Shown one piece after another: positions 20,695 through 29,836 of a stretch of DNA of 64,000 bases. The position numbers and the translations under genes are program-made. This DNA is from Ideonella oryzae (lineage in GTDB: Bacteria; Pseudomonadota; Gammaproteobacteria; Burkholderiales; Burkholderiaceae_C), in the NCBI RefSeq assembly GCF_024055665.1, contig NZ_JAMXMC010000008.1:227268-291267 (forward strand). The letters run 5' to 3'. The notes under the pieces were generated by a model. The model saw only the letters and a list, made by a program, of their open reading frames with translations. It was not told where the DNA came from and made no database searches. Within the stretch, counting starts at the first letter, position 1. Every line of letters begins with the position of its first letter.

Positions 20695-21402
20695 ATGAAG
20701 GACAAGGGCGTGTCAGACAAGAGAACCGCACCGGACGTGAAGCCGGTGCTGCCAGTCGGGCGTCGGCAATGGCTGCTGCACTGTAGCCTGTTGGCCTGCG
20801 CCCTGCCCTGGCAGGCCCATGCAGGGGCCGCCGAAGCCGCCCAGAAGCCCACGCTGCTGGTGCTGGGCGACAGCCTGTCGGCCGAGTACGGCCTGGCCCG
20901 TGGCAGCGGCTGGGTGGCGCTGCTGGGCGAGCGTCTGGCCAAGGCGCCACGCCCCTGGCTGGTGGTCAACGGCAGCATCAGCGGCGACACCACGGCCGGT
21001 GGCCGCAGCCGCCTGCCCGCCCTGCTGAAACAGCATCGGCCGAAGGTGGTGATCATCGAGCTGGGCGGCAACGACGCACTGCGCGGCCTGCCGCTGGCCA
21101 GCACCCGCGACAACCTGGACCAGATGGTCGCCCAGGCTCAGGCCCAGGGCGCCAAGGTGCTGGTGGCCGGCATGCAGGTGCCGCCCAACTACGGGGCGGC
21201 CTACACGCGGGATTTCGCCGCGGTGTTCAGCGAGGTGGCCCGGCAGCACAAGGCCACCCTGGTGCCCTTCCTGCTCAAGGGCGTGGCCGACCGGCCCGAT
21301 GCCGATGCCTGGTTCCAGGCCGACCGCATCCACCCTCTGGCCAAGGCCCATCCCCTCCTGCTGGACAACGTCTGGCCTGCGCTGCAGCCGCTGCTGCGCT
21401 GA
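20695..21402 (+). CDS. tesA: arylesterase / GDSL lipase TesA
   Basis: A periplasmic SGNH hydrolase acting on thioesters and aryl esters, 235 residues from the ATG at 20695; a GTG at 20710 is an alternative. A signal sequence (WLLHCSLLACALPWQAHAGA) precedes the mature enzyme. Block I is LLVLGDSLSAEYGL with the catalytic Ser, block II supplies the Gly in GSISGDTTAGG, block III is ELGGNDALRG and block V is DRIHPLAKAH with the Asp-His pair. Divergent placement beside ybbA matches other proteobacteria. Confidence 0.95.
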   Translation: MKDKGVSDKRTAPDVKPVLPVGRRQWLLHCSLLACALPWQAHAGAAEAAQKPTLLVLGDSLSAEYGLARGSGWVALLGERLAKAPRPWLVVNGSISGDTTAGGRSRLPALLKQHRPKVVIIELGGNDALRGLPLASTRDNLDQMVAQAQAQGAKVLVAGMQVPPNYGAAYTRDFAAVFSEVARQHKATLVPFLLKGVADRPDADAWFQADRIHPLAKAHPLLLDNVWPALQPLLR

Positions 21403-21414
21403 GGCCGCATCCGC

Positions 21415-23349
21415 TCAGCGCTGGTTGTTGTCGCGGCGCTTGTCCTCGTCCTGCGGCCCAGGCCGCCTGCCGCCGCCGTGCGGGTCTCCCCGTTCGGCAC
21501 CGGGTGGCGCCTGCCGCACCGGTGCGGGCTGGTAGGCCGGCATGGCAGGCTGATGTGGCGCGGGGGGCACGGCACGCGGCTGAGGCTCTGGCTGGCGCGG
21601 CTCTGGCACGGGCCGCACCGGCTGGGGCATGGCGGCCGGCGGCCGATAGCCACCACCGCGTCCTTCACCCTCGACGGCGTCATCCCTTGACGGCGCCTGG
21701 AAGCGCGGCGTCGGGCTCGGCGCATGGGGGCGCTGCTCCTGCACGGCCCCGGGCCACGCGGGTTGCCGGGCTGGCGTGGGTGGCACCACAGGTTGTGGCA
21801 TGGGTTGCGGCACCGGCATCGGAACGGGTGTCTGCGGTCGGGGCGTGACGGGTGCGGAGTTCCCCGGCTGCGGCCTCACCGGCAGAGGGTGCCGGCGCCC
21901 ATCGGGCCCACCGTCGTCTGCCCCAGGTGCAGGCGAACGGGGCACGGAAGGCGAGGTCGGCACGGGCTGCAGCGCCTGCACCGGCTGCACTGGCACGTGG
22001 CCCCAGCCCGGTGTGGGCACTGCGCGGCCGCCATGGTCAGCGCCCTGTCCCGGCAGCGGCCCCACGGGCCGAGACGGCGGCGCCACCGGCACCAGCGGGC
22101 CACGGCCCCGGTCCTCGTCATCGTGCGGACGCACCGCCCGCCACACCGGCTGCTGGGCCTGCACCACCTGGGCGGGCACCCAGGTCGCCCCACCCGGGGC
22201 CAGGCGGTTGCGGTAGTCGATGGTCCCGGCCGCCAAGGGATAGCGAACCAGCGGCGGACGCCAGGGGTTGACCCGCTGGTAGTACACCGGCGTGTAGACA
22301 TAGGCCGGCACGAAGGGCTCCATCGGCGCCAGCGGCACCCAGCCCACCGTGGGCGGGCCGGCATTGACCGAGACGCTCCAGCCCGGGCCGCCCACCCAGC
22401 CCACCAGGGCCGGCGCATAGACCGGCCGGCGCACATAGCTGCCAGGCACCCAGACCCAGCGGGTACCCCAGTAGACCCAACGGCCGTAGTGGAAGGGGGC
22501 AAAGCCCCAGGGCGCGTCGTCCACCCAGGTCCAGCCCCAGGGAGCAACCCAGAGCCAGCGGCCGTAGCGGTACGGTGCCCAACCGGCGCTCACCACCATC
22601 GGCTGCCACACCGCCCCATAGTCGGGGTGCTGCTCCCAGCGGCCATAGCGGTCCAAATCGCCCGCGCCGGTCATCTCGTTGGAGACCGGCGGGTTGTCGC
22701 GGGCCCAGTCGTTGCGCAGATCCTCGTCCTGCACCCAACCCACGAAGCGGTCCTGTGGCAGGTCCGTCCAGGTGATGTCGAGTTGCCGGCTGCCCGGCTG
22801 CTGGGCCAACGCAACCGATTGCCCGGCCCGCAGATTGAAGCTGCGCACGGGGCTGTTGAAGCGCCCCTCCCCGGCCAGCACGCTCAGGCGCGCGCCCTCG
22901 TCATCCAGCCTCAGCACATAGGCCCCGGTGCCGGTGGGCTGCAGACTGCCCTGGGCCCAGTTCAGCGAGAACTCGCGGATCACCTCCGGCTGGCGGATGC
23001 GAGCCGACACGGCACCGGACTGCAACCAGAGGTCGATGCGCGCATCGTCCAGCCGGCGCACCTGCAGCACCGTGCCACCATCCAGGCGCAGCACGGTGGA
23101 GCCGATCTCCACCCGGGCACGGCTGCCCGGGTCGGTGCTGATCCAGTCACCGGTGGTGAGCGGCTGATTGCGCTGCAGGCCGGCCCATTCGCCCTGCCCA
23201 CCCTGCTGCAGCCAACCGCTGCCGTCCAGTTCCGCCAGCCGGCCCACGCGACCGGGAGGGTCACCGGCGGCCTGGGCAGCCACCATGCCGGCCGCCAGGG
23301 TCAGCCCCAGCCACACCCGGACACACCATGATGAGAAAAGCTTGCTCAT
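21415..23349 (-). CDS. exported FecR-domain protein with W/Y-rich DUF6600-like region and proline-rich tail
   Basis: A 644-residue exported protein of unknown role. The ATG at 23349 (MSKLFSSWCVRVWLG) starts a signal peptide ending MVAAQAAG; the upstream open part to 23442 is not used. Residues about 30-190 resemble a FecR domain (TGDWISTDPGSRARVEIGST, VLQVRRLDDARIDLWLQSG). Residues about 220-400 are rich in tryptophan and tyrosine with repeated YGRW steps (RYGRWEQHP, RYGRWLWVAPWGW, HYGRWVYWGTRW). The last 240 residues are proline-rich and low complexity. Envelope or surface association is inferred; no TonB or sigma gene is adjacent. Confidence 0.82.
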   Translation of the reverse strand: MSKLFSSWCVRVWLGLTLAAGMVAAQAAGDPPGRVGRLAELDGSGWLQQGGQGEWAGLQRNQPLTTGDWISTDPGSRARVEIGSTVLRLDGGTVLQVRRLDDARIDLWLQSGAVSARIRQPEVIREFSLNWAQGSLQPTGTGAYVLRLDDEGARLSVLAGEGRFNSPVRSFNLRAGQSVALAQQPGSRQLDITWTDLPQDRFVGWVQDEDLRNDWARDNPPVSNEMTGAGDLDRYGRWEQHPDYGAVWQPMVVSAGWAPYRYGRWLWVAPWGWTWVDDAPWGFAPFHYGRWVYWGTRWVWVPGSYVRRPVYAPALVGWVGGPGWSVSVNAGPPTVGWVPLAPMEPFVPAYVYTPVYYQRVNPWRPPLVRYPLAAGTIDYRNRLAPGGATWVPAQVVQAQQPVWRAVRPHDDEDRGRGPLVPVAPPSRPVGPLPGQGADHGGRAVPTPGWGHVPVQPVQALQPVPTSPSVPRSPAPGADDGGPDGRRHPLPVRPQPGNSAPVTPRPQTPVPMPVPQPMPQPVVPPTPARQPAWPGAVQEQRPHAPSPTPRFQAPSRDDAVEGEGRGGGYRPPAAMPQPVRPVPEPRQPEPQPRAVPPAPHQPAMPAYQPAPVRQAPPGAERGDPHGGGRRPGPQDEDKRRDNNQR

Positions 23350-23434
23350 GCCACAGCAACGCGCCAGCCGGCTCGCCGGCTGACGGGGAAGTCCCAATGA
23401 CCTTGCTCCCGTCAGGCCGGAGTCCGGTGGACGC

Positions 23435-23974
23435 TCAATCATCCGAGGCCGGGTCCAGGCCGGGAAACAGCACGCTCGTGAAGCCGAGCTGACGCAGGTC
23501 CCGCATGCGCGTCGGATAGAGCCGGCCGATCAGGTGGTCGCACTCGTGCTGCACCACCCGGGCATGGAAGCCCTCGGCCCAGCGGTCGATGGGCTGCCCC
23601 TGCGGGTCCACACCCTGGTAGCGGATGCGCTTCCAGCGCGGCACCTGCCCCCGCAGGCCAGGCACCGACAGGCAGCCTTCCCAGCCGTCTTCCTCGCCGG
23701 CGGCCTCGTCTGGCGTGATCAGGGGGTTGAGCAGCACGGTGTAGGGCACCGGCGCGGCATCCGGGTAACGCTCGCTGCGCTCGAAACCGAAGATCACCAG
23801 TTGCAGGTCGATGCCGATCTGGGGGGCCGCCAGGCCCACGCCACCGGCGGCCGCCATGGTCTCGCGCATGTCCGCGATCAGGGCCTGCAATTCGGGCGTG
23901 CCGAAGGCCGACACGGGCTGGGCGACCCGCAGCAGGCGGGCATCGCCCATCTTCAAGATCTCACGTGCGGGCAC
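23435..23974 (-). CDS. def: peptide deformylase
   Basis: Removes the formyl group from nascent proteins using a metal ion. The 179-residue protein has the three family motifs: GVGLAAPQ (45-52), EGCLSVP with metal ligand C101, and QHECDH with H143, E144 and H147. The start is a GTG at 23974, four codons after an in-frame stop, with GAGGACA upstream. It is monocistronic, 85 bases ahead of the FecR-domain gene, and the usual fmt partner is not in the window. Confidence 0.96.
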   Translation of the reverse strand: MPAREILKMGDARLLRVAQPVSAFGTPELQALIADMRETMAAAGGVGLAAPQIGIDLQLVIFGFERSERYPDAAPVPYTVLLNPLITPDEAAGEEDGWEGCLSVPGLRGQVPRWKRIRYQGVDPQGQPIDRWAEGFHARVVQHECDHLIGRLYPTRMRDLRQLGFTSVLFPGLDPASDD

Positions 23975-24069
23975 AGGCTGTCCTCATTCAGGTGGCGGCA
24001 AGGTGGGGAGGACGGGCCTCCGCCACGACAGATTGTCGCGCGCCCTGCCTAGAATGCCCGGTTCCACCC

Positions 24070-25821
24070 ATGTCGCTCGCCCGCCTGATCATCGCCTTCG
24101 TCCGTCGCCATGCCTGGGCCTACGCCAGCGCCGGGTTGACGCTGGTCGGGATCGCCCTGCTGACGGTCTGGCTGCCGCGCCAGATCGGCCACCTGGTGGA
24201 CGCCCTGGTGCAGCACCGGCTGGACCGCGCCACCCTGGTCTGGGAGCTGGGGCGCCTGCTGCTGGCCGGCGTGGTGATCTACGGCCTGCGTGTGGCGTGG
24301 CGACTGCAGCTCTTCGGTGCGGCCTACCAGATGGGGGTGGAGCTGCGCGCGCGGCTGTACGAGCGACTGGCCCTGCAGGGCCCGCGCTTCTTTCAGACGC
24401 GGCGCACCGGCGATCTGATGGCCCTGGCCACCAACGACGTGGACGCGGTGGAGATGGCTTCGGGCGAGGCCGTGCTGGCCGGCTTCGACGGCACACTGAC
24501 CCTGGTGATGGTGGCCGGCACCATGGCCCTGGCGGTGGACTGGCGCCTGGCCGCGGTGGCCCTGCTGCCCTTCCCCTTCATGGCGACTGCCTTCTGGTGG
24601 ATCTCCACCCGGGTGCATGACGCCTCGCGCCTGGCGCTGGAGCGCTTCGGGGCGCTCAACGATCATGTCCAGGAAACCCTGTCCGGCGTGCGCACCCTGC
24701 GCGCCCTGGGCCTGGAAGCCCGCAGCAGCACCCGCTTTGGTCAACTGGCGGGTGAGGCGGCCGATGCCAGCTACCTCTCCCAGCGCTGGGAGGCTCGCTA
24801 CGAGCCGGCCGTGGGCATGACCCTGGCGCTGGCCAATGCGCTCTCCCTGGGCCTGGGCGGCTGGCTGGTCTGGCAGGGTGAGCTGACCATCGGCCAGCTC
24901 ACCAGTTTCGGCCTGTACCTGGGCCAACTGGTGTGGCCCATGTTTGCGGCCGGCTGGGTGCTGGCCCTGTGGGAACGCGGCCGCGCCGCCTGGGGCCGGC
25001 TGAGCACGGTGCTGGAAGAGCCCCTGGCCATCGACGACGACGGCGCGGTGGCGCCGGTGCGTCCCGGTGGCCTGCAGCTGCGCGCCGTGAGCCTGCATTA
25101 CCCCGGCAGCACCCGCGCGGCCCTGTCGGCCTTGGATCTGGACATCCCCCAGGGCAGCACTCTGGGCCTTGTCGGCCCGACCGGCGCCGGCAAGAGCACG
25201 CTGATCCGCCTGCTGCTTCGGCAATGGATGCCCCAGTCGGGACAGATCCGGTGGGGCGGCGTGCCGCTGGCGGACTACACGCTGGAGGCCCTGCGCGCCG
25301 GCATCGCCTGGGTCCCGCAGGAGCCCATCCTCTTCTCGGCCAGCGTGGCGGAGAACATCGCCCTGGGACGCCCCGATGCCAGCCCGGCCGAGATCGAGGC
25401 GGCTGCGCGGCTGGCCGCGGTGCATGAGGACATCGAGCGCCTGCCCCAGGGCTACGCCACCCCGGTGGGCGAGCGCGGCGTCACCCTGTCCGGCGGCCAG
25501 CGGCAGCGCGTGGCCATCGCCCGGGCCCTGCTGGCTGACGCCCCGCTGCTGCTGCTGGACGACGCGCTCTCGGCAGTGGACACCGAGACCGAGCACCGCA
25601 TCCTGCAGCACCTGCGCGCCCAGCGCCAGGGCCGCACGGTGATCGTGGTCAGCCACCGGCTCTCGGCGGTGATGGATGCCGACGCCATCGCCGTGCTGCG
25701 CCAGGGCCAACTGGCCGAGCTGGGCACGCACGAAACCCTGCTGGCCAAAGGCGTGCAGGCCGGCTGGTACGCCCACCAGTGGCGCATCCAGCAACTGGAG
25801 ACCTCGCTTGACCAAGCCTGA
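24070..25821 (+). CDS. mdlA: multidrug ABC exporter half-transporter, MdlA-like
   Basis: A 583-residue inner-membrane exporter half with six transmembrane helices (about 1-300) and a nucleotide-binding domain. Walker A is GPTGAGKSTLI, the signature LSGGQRQRVAIARAL, Walker B LLLLDDALSAVD and the H-loop VVSHRLS. The ATG at 24070 starts MSLARLIIAFVRRH; an upstream open extension lacks family similarity. Its stop overlaps the start of the second half-transporter by 14 bases, so the two likely form a heterodimer as in MdlAB/SmdAB. Confidence 0.93.
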   Translation: MSLARLIIAFVRRHAWAYASAGLTLVGIALLTVWLPRQIGHLVDALVQHRLDRATLVWELGRLLLAGVVIYGLRVAWRLQLFGAAYQMGVELRARLYERLALQGPRFFQTRRTGDLMALATNDVDAVEMASGEAVLAGFDGTLTLVMVAGTMALAVDWRLAAVALLPFPFMATAFWWISTRVHDASRLALERFGALNDHVQETLSGVRTLRALGLEARSSTRFGQLAGEAADASYLSQRWEARYEPAVGMTLALANALSLGLGGWLVWQGELTIGQLTSFGLYLGQLVWPMFAAGWVLALWERGRAAWGRLSTVLEEPLAIDDDGAVAPVRPGGLQLRAVSLHYPGSTRAALSALDLDIPQGSTLGLVGPTGAGKSTLIRLLLRQWMPQSGQIRWGGVPLADYTLEALRAGIAWVPQEPILFSASVAENIALGRPDASPAEIEAAARLAAVHEDIERLPQGYATPVGERGVTLSGGQRQRVAIARALLADAPLLLLDDALSAVDTETEHRILQHLRAQRQGRTVIVVSHRLSAVMDADAIAVLRQGQLAELGTHETLLAKGVQAGWYAHQWRIQQLETSLDQA

Positions 25822-27610
25822 CGCCGCCTCCGCATCGCCCTTCCAGGACGGCGTGGCGCGCAAGGCCGCCGCCCTGCTCTGGCAGGCCGCCCGCCCCGAA
25901 GCCCGGCCCATCGGCTGGGGCCTGCTGTGGCTGCTGCTGGCTGCAGCGCTGGACGCGCTGGGGCCGGTGCTGGGCAAGGCCTTCATCGACCGCCACCTGG
26001 TGCCCCACCAGCCCGGGCTGGGCGCCATGCTGGGTCTGCTGCTGGGGACCCTGGTGGCCGGCTGCATCGCCAGCCTGCTGCGCTACGGCCAGCTCAGCCG
26101 CCTGGCCGGTGTGGCCATGCGCTCGGTGCAACGCATCCGCGAAGCGGTCTATGGCCACGTGCTGCGCCTGCCCATGGCCTTCTTCGACACGGCCATCACC
26201 GGCCAGCTGGTCAGCCGCGTCACCAACGACACCGAGGCGGTCAAGCAGCTCTATGTGCAGGTGCTGTTCGTGATGCTGGACGCGGTCATCATGCTGCTGA
26301 GCGTGCTGGTGACCATGACGCTGCTGGACTGGCGCCTGATGCTGATCGTGGCCACCTTGGTGCCGGCGGTCTTCGCCATCGTCTACGTCTACCAGCGCAT
26401 CTCCGCCCCCGCGGTGGCCCGCACCCGCGAGCTGCGCAGCAGCCTGAACGCCCAGGCGGCCGAATCGATCGCCGGCATGGCGGTGCTGCAGGCCAGCGGG
26501 GCGGCGGCGCGCTACGAGGCCCGCTACGCCCAGGTGAACCTGGCGCACTACGCCTCGCGGCGGGTCGAACTGCGGGCCAACGCCTTTCTGCTGCGCCCGG
26601 CACTGGACCTGCTCAATGTGCTGATGCTGGCCATGGTCATCGCGGTCTTCGGCCTGCGCGAGGCCGGCGGGGAGCTCAGCACGGTCGAGGTGGGCGTGGT
26701 CTACGCCTTCGTGGCCTACATCGGCCGGGTGGTGGAGCCGCTGATCCAGATGACCATGCAGTTCTCGCAACTGCAGCAGGCGGTGATCGCCGCGGCCCGG
26801 GTCAACACCCTGCTGGACGAGGCCCAGGCCGCACGCCCGCGGGCGCAGGGCCGGGTCACGGCCGGTGAGGTGGACATCCGCCGGCTGAACTTTGCCTATG
26901 GCCAAGGCGCACCGGTGCTGCGCGAGGTGGACCTGCGCATCGCGCCCGGCGAGTTCATCGGCATCGTCGGGCCCACCGGCAGCGGCAAATCGACGCTGCT
27001 GTCGCTGCTGCTGCGCTTTTATCCCGTCACCCAGGGTGCACTGTGCATCGACGGGCAACCCCTCGCCTCGTTGGACGAAGAGGCCTTCCGCGACGCAGTG
27101 GGCTTGGTGCCGCAGGAGCCCTTCCTGCTGGCGGCCACGGTGCGCGAGAACATCGCGATGGGCCGTCCGCTGACCGACGCCCAGATCCAGGCCGCCGCCG
27201 AGGCCGCCGGTGCGGCGGGCTTCATCGCCCGGCTGGAACAGGGTTATGACACGGTGCTGGGCGAAGGCGGTGCCCGCCTGGCGGTGGGTGAAAAGCAGTT
27301 GCTGGCCATCGCCCGTGCGCTGGCCGTGCGCCCGCGCATCCTGCTGCTGGATGAGGCGACCTCGCACATCGACAGCGAGACCGAACAGGTGGTGCAGCGG
27401 GCGCTCGCCGCGCTGCACGGCCAGTTGACGATCATCTCGATCGCCCACCGGCTGTCGACCATCCGCGATGCCGACCGCATCGTGGTGCTGCAGCACGGCC
27501 GTGTGGCCGAACTGGGGCCGCATGAAGCCCTGATGGCCCTGGACGACGGCATCTACCGCCGTCTGGTCGAACTGCAGCAACTGGCGGCAGAGAACGAAGC
27601 CTCTGCCTGA
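25808..27610 (+). CDS. mdlB: multidrug ABC exporter half-transporter, MdlB-like (TTG start)
   Basis: The partner of the preceding half-transporter, 600 residues. The start is a TTG at 25808 (LTKPDAASASPFQDGV), inside the end of mdlA, with GGAGA eight bases upstream; no later ATG precedes the membrane region. Walker A is [11 protein letters not shown] and Walker B ILLLDEATSHIDSE, but the signature is LAVGEKQLLAIARAL instead of LSGGQ. Enterobacterial MdlB has a comparable LSVGQKQ, so degenerate signature and one weaker ATP site are a family trait rather than damage. Confidence 0.92.
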   Translation: MTKPDAASASPFQDGVARKAAALLWQAARPEARPIGWGLLWLLLAAALDALGPVLGKAFIDRHLVPHQPGLGAMLGLLLGTLVAGCIASLLRYGQLSRLAGVAMRSVQRIREAVYGHVLRLPMAFFDTAITGQLVSRVTNDTEAVKQLYVQVLFVMLDAVIMLLSVLVTMTLLDWRLMLIVATLVPAVFAIVYVYQRISAPAVARTRELRSSLNAQAAESIAGMAVLQASGAAARYEARYAQVNLAHYASRRVELRANAFLLRPALDLLNVLMLAMVIAVFGLREAGGELSTVEVGVVYAFVAYIGRVVEPLIQMTMQFSQLQQAVIAAARVNTLLDEAQAARPRAQGRVTAGEVDIRRLNFAYGQGAPVLREVDLRIAPGEFIGIVGPTGSGKSTLLSLLLRFYPVTQGALCIDGQPLASLDEEAFRDAVGLVPQEPFLLAATVRENIAMGRPLTDAQIQAAAEAAGAAGFIARLEQGYDTVLGEGGARLAVGEKQLLAIARALAVRPRILLLDEATSHIDSETEQVVQRALAALHGQLTIISIAHRLSTIRDADRIVVLQHGRVAELGPHEALMALDDGIYRRLVELQQLAAENEASA

Positions 27611-27627
27611 GCCGGTCGGTGACCGGC
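27611..27627 (+). terminator. short hairpin after mdlB
   Basis: A 7-bp perfect stem (GCCGGTC / GACCGGC) with a 3-base loop begins immediately after the mdlB stop and lies just before the convergent DUF3149 gene end. It has no T-run, so it may be a Rho-assisted or bidirectional stop rather than a classical terminator. Confidence 0.35.
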
Positions 27628-27636
27628 TGCGTCAGC

Positions 27637-27801
27637 TCACTTGCCGGCGGCGGCCAGACGGGCCTGCTCGGCCTTTTCATCCACATGCATGTGATGGATG
27701 AAGTAGTAGACGTAGTAGCCCAGCATGCCCAGCATGAACAGGATGCCGGCCGCGCTCATCAGGCCATAGTCGGTCGTGAAGAAGTCGCGCAGTGCGTGCA
27801 T
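27637..27801 (-). CDS. DUF3149 single-helix membrane micro-protein
   Basis: A 54-residue membrane protein of unknown function from the ATG at 27801 (MHALRDFFTTDYGLMSAAGI), preceded by GAGGAGA. One strong transmembrane helix (about residues 13-36, GILFMLGMLGYYVYYFI) is followed by a histidine-containing charged tail (HHMHVDEKAEQARLAAAGK). Its length and sequence fit DUF3149. It lies 108 bases after the phosphofructokinase gene in the same direction. Confidence 0.82.
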   Translation of the reverse strand: MHALRDFFTTDYGLMSAAGILFMLGMLGYYVYYFIHHMHVDEKAEQARLAAAGK

Positions 27802-27909
27802 GTGAATCTCCTCGGGTGGGTTGGTGTCGCCATGAGACACCGAGGCCCCGAGGATCTTTCTGCGCCAGCGCAAATTCCGGGAGCCCGCAGCACGGGCGTT
27901 TGATCATGA

Positions 27910-28980
27910 TCAGACGGCAGGCTGCCCCAGCGACAAGCCCAGCCCCTTGGCGGCGGCCAGCAGCGGGTGGTCCAGCGGCACCTGACGGCTCCGCCCGGCC
28001 ACGCTGGCCAGCGGCACGCTGGTGCAGACATCCCCCTGCAGCACCACCATGCGGTTGAACTGTCCCTGACGGACCAGCTGCGCCGCGTGGTAGCCAAAGC
28101 GGGTGGCCAGCACACGGTCGAAGGGCGTGGGCGAGCCCCCCCGCTGCACATGGCCCAGCTGGGTGCTGCGCACCTCGCTGCCCACCAGCGGCTGCAGGGC
28201 CTGGGCCAGCCACTGTCCCACCCCGCCAAGGCGCACAGGCTCCGGGCTGTCGGCCAGCCGGGCGCGCACCACCTGCTCCTGGTTCAGGGCGTGGGCCCCT
28301 TCGGCAATGCAGATCAGGGTGTCGCCCTCGCGGGCCTCGCGCAGGCGGCAGACCTCGGCCACGGCCTCGACCGAAAACGGCAGCTCGGGCAGCAGGATCA
28401 CATCGGCGCCACCGGCCATGCCGCCTTCCAGCGCTATCCAGCCGGCGTAGCGGCCCATGGTCTCGGCAATCATCACGCGCCCATGGCTCTTGGCCGTGGT
28501 GGCCAGCCGGTCCAGCGACTCCGCCACCACCGCCACCGCGCTGTCGAAGCCGAAGCTGCGGTCGGTGTGCATCAGGTCGTTGTCGATGGTCTTGGGCACG
28601 CCCACCACCGGTACGCCCAGGCGGGCGAAGCCCTCGGCAATCACCATGGTGCCGTCGCCGCCGATCACCACCAGGCCATCAATGCCCTCGCGCTGGAGGG
28701 TGGCCACCGCCTGGGCCGAGACATCGCCCCCGTTGGCACCGAAATAGTGGAAGGGATCGCAGCGGTTGTGCGTGCCCAGGATGGTGCCGCCCAGCGACAG
28801 GATGCCTTCCACGTCGGGGACGCGCAGCGGCCGCATGGCCGGCCGGCACAGGCCCAGAAAGCCCCTTTCGATGCCGGTGACGGTGGCCCCCGCCTCGTTG
28901 ATCAGAGCCAGGGTGACCGCCCGGATCACCGCGTTGAGTCCGGGGCAGTCACCACCGCCAGTCAGGATACCGATGTGCAT
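27910..28980 (-). CDS. pfkA: 6-phosphofructokinase, ATP-type with Gly/Lys donor-site combination
   Basis: Phosphorylates fructose 6-phosphate in glycolysis. The 356-residue protein has the N-terminal TGGGDCPGLNAVIRAV, the donor-site motif GGDGT at 108-111 and the catalytic PKTIDND at 129-135. By the established rule, Gly at the E. coli 104 position (G110 here) favours ATP over pyrophosphate, while Lys at the 124 position (K130) is the residue found in pyrophosphate enzymes. This G/K pairing marks the group III or mixed ATP-dependent lineage. MGRYAGWIALEGG and QRGGSPTPFDRVLATR complete the active site. Confidence 0.92.
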   Translation of the reverse strand: MHIGILTGGGDCPGLNAVIRAVTLALINEAGATVTGIERGFLGLCRPAMRPLRVPDVEGILSLGGTILGTHNRCDPFHYFGANGGDVSAQAVATLQREGIDGLVVIGGDGTMVIAEGFARLGVPVVGVPKTIDNDLMHTDRSFGFDSAVAVVAESLDRLATTAKSHGRVMIAETMGRYAGWIALEGGMAGGADVILLPELPFSVEAVAEVCRLREAREGDTLICIAEGAHALNQEQVVRARLADSPEPVRLGGVGQWLAQALQPLVGSEVRSTQLGHVQRGGSPTPFDRVLATRFGYHAAQLVRQGQFNRMVVLQGDVCTSVPLASVAGRSRQVPLDHPLLAAAKGLGLSLGQPAV

Positions 28981-29015
28981 TTTTCAACGATACACCGGCA
29001 CCGTGACGGCACGGC

Positions 29016-29759
29016 TCAGCTGTTCTCCGGCCCCTGGAAACCGCCCGAGCGGAAGGTCAGCACCAGGGTGTCGCGATGCCCGCCCACCGCCGGGTCCAGC
29101 GGCTGGATCGGGGTGGATTCGTGGATCACCCGCTCGTCGTCCAGCAGCAGGGTGCTGAAGGGCTCGCTGAGCGTGAAGCGCTGGCCGGCGGTGCCCTGGG
29201 CCTCGAAGACCCGGGTCTCGCCGCCCTTGATGCCCACGCGGCTGATCAGGGTCACGGTGACCAGATCCACGCCATCGCGGTGGGCGCCTTCGGGCGTGGG
29301 CCGGCCGATGCCGTCGGTGGTGTCGATGCGGAAGGGGTGGGCTTCGACATACCAGGTCCGTGACCCGCGCAGGGCCGAGGCCCGAGCAGCCATGCCCGCG
29401 AGCCAGCGCGACCACAGCGGGTCGGCCACCAGCGAGGGTTCGATCGGCTCGAAGTGGCGCTGGATGCCGCCATGCAGGGCGTTGTAGGACACCGGCTGCC
29501 AGTGCGGCCGGTGCGGCACCTGGGTCACCGCCTGGCCTTCGACGATGAAGCAGCTGTGGCGCCGGCGCCGGTAGCGGCCGCCGTCGCGCAGGTAGCCGTC
29601 GGCCGGCAGGCGGTCCCAGTAGGCCGGCCAGGCGGCCAGCGCCTCGGGCGGGGCCGACAGCATCTCGCCCAGTCCGTGGGCATTCAGCACCGCGAAGCCC
29701 TGGGCGGCCAGGGTCGCGTCCAGACCCGACAGCGGGGTCAACGCAGGAGCAAGCATCAT
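29016..29759 (-). CDS. 2OG-Fe dioxygenase family protein
   Basis: A 247-residue protein resembling the 2OG-Fe_Oxy_2 family, some members of which hydroxylate free amino acids. The iron ligands are probably the HxD in EGAHRDGVDLVTV and the distal His in DERVIHESTPI, with an arginine in GGHRDTLVLTFRSGGF for 2-oxoglutarate. The start is one of two adjacent ATGs (29759 or 29756). It is divergent from the hybrid kinase gene and 35 bases from pfkA in the same orientation. The substrate is unknown. Confidence 0.8.
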   Translation of the reverse strand: MMLAPALTPLSGLDATLAAQGFAVLNAHGLGEMLSAPPEALAAWPAYWDRLPADGYLRDGGRYRRRRHSCFIVEGQAVTQVPHRPHWQPVSYNALHGGIQRHFEPIEPSLVADPLWSRWLAGMAARASALRGSRTWYVEAHPFRIDTTDGIGRPTPEGAHRDGVDLVTVTLISRVGIKGGETRVFEAQGTAGQRFTLSEPFSTLLLDDERVIHESTPIQPLDPAVGGHRDTLVLTFRSGGFQGPENS

Positions 29760-29836
29760 GTGCAGATTGTCGCGCTTCGGGCACTGCGACAGCCGGCAGA
29801 CATCGGGATCGGACCGGCCCGTGCTACCGTTTCAAG

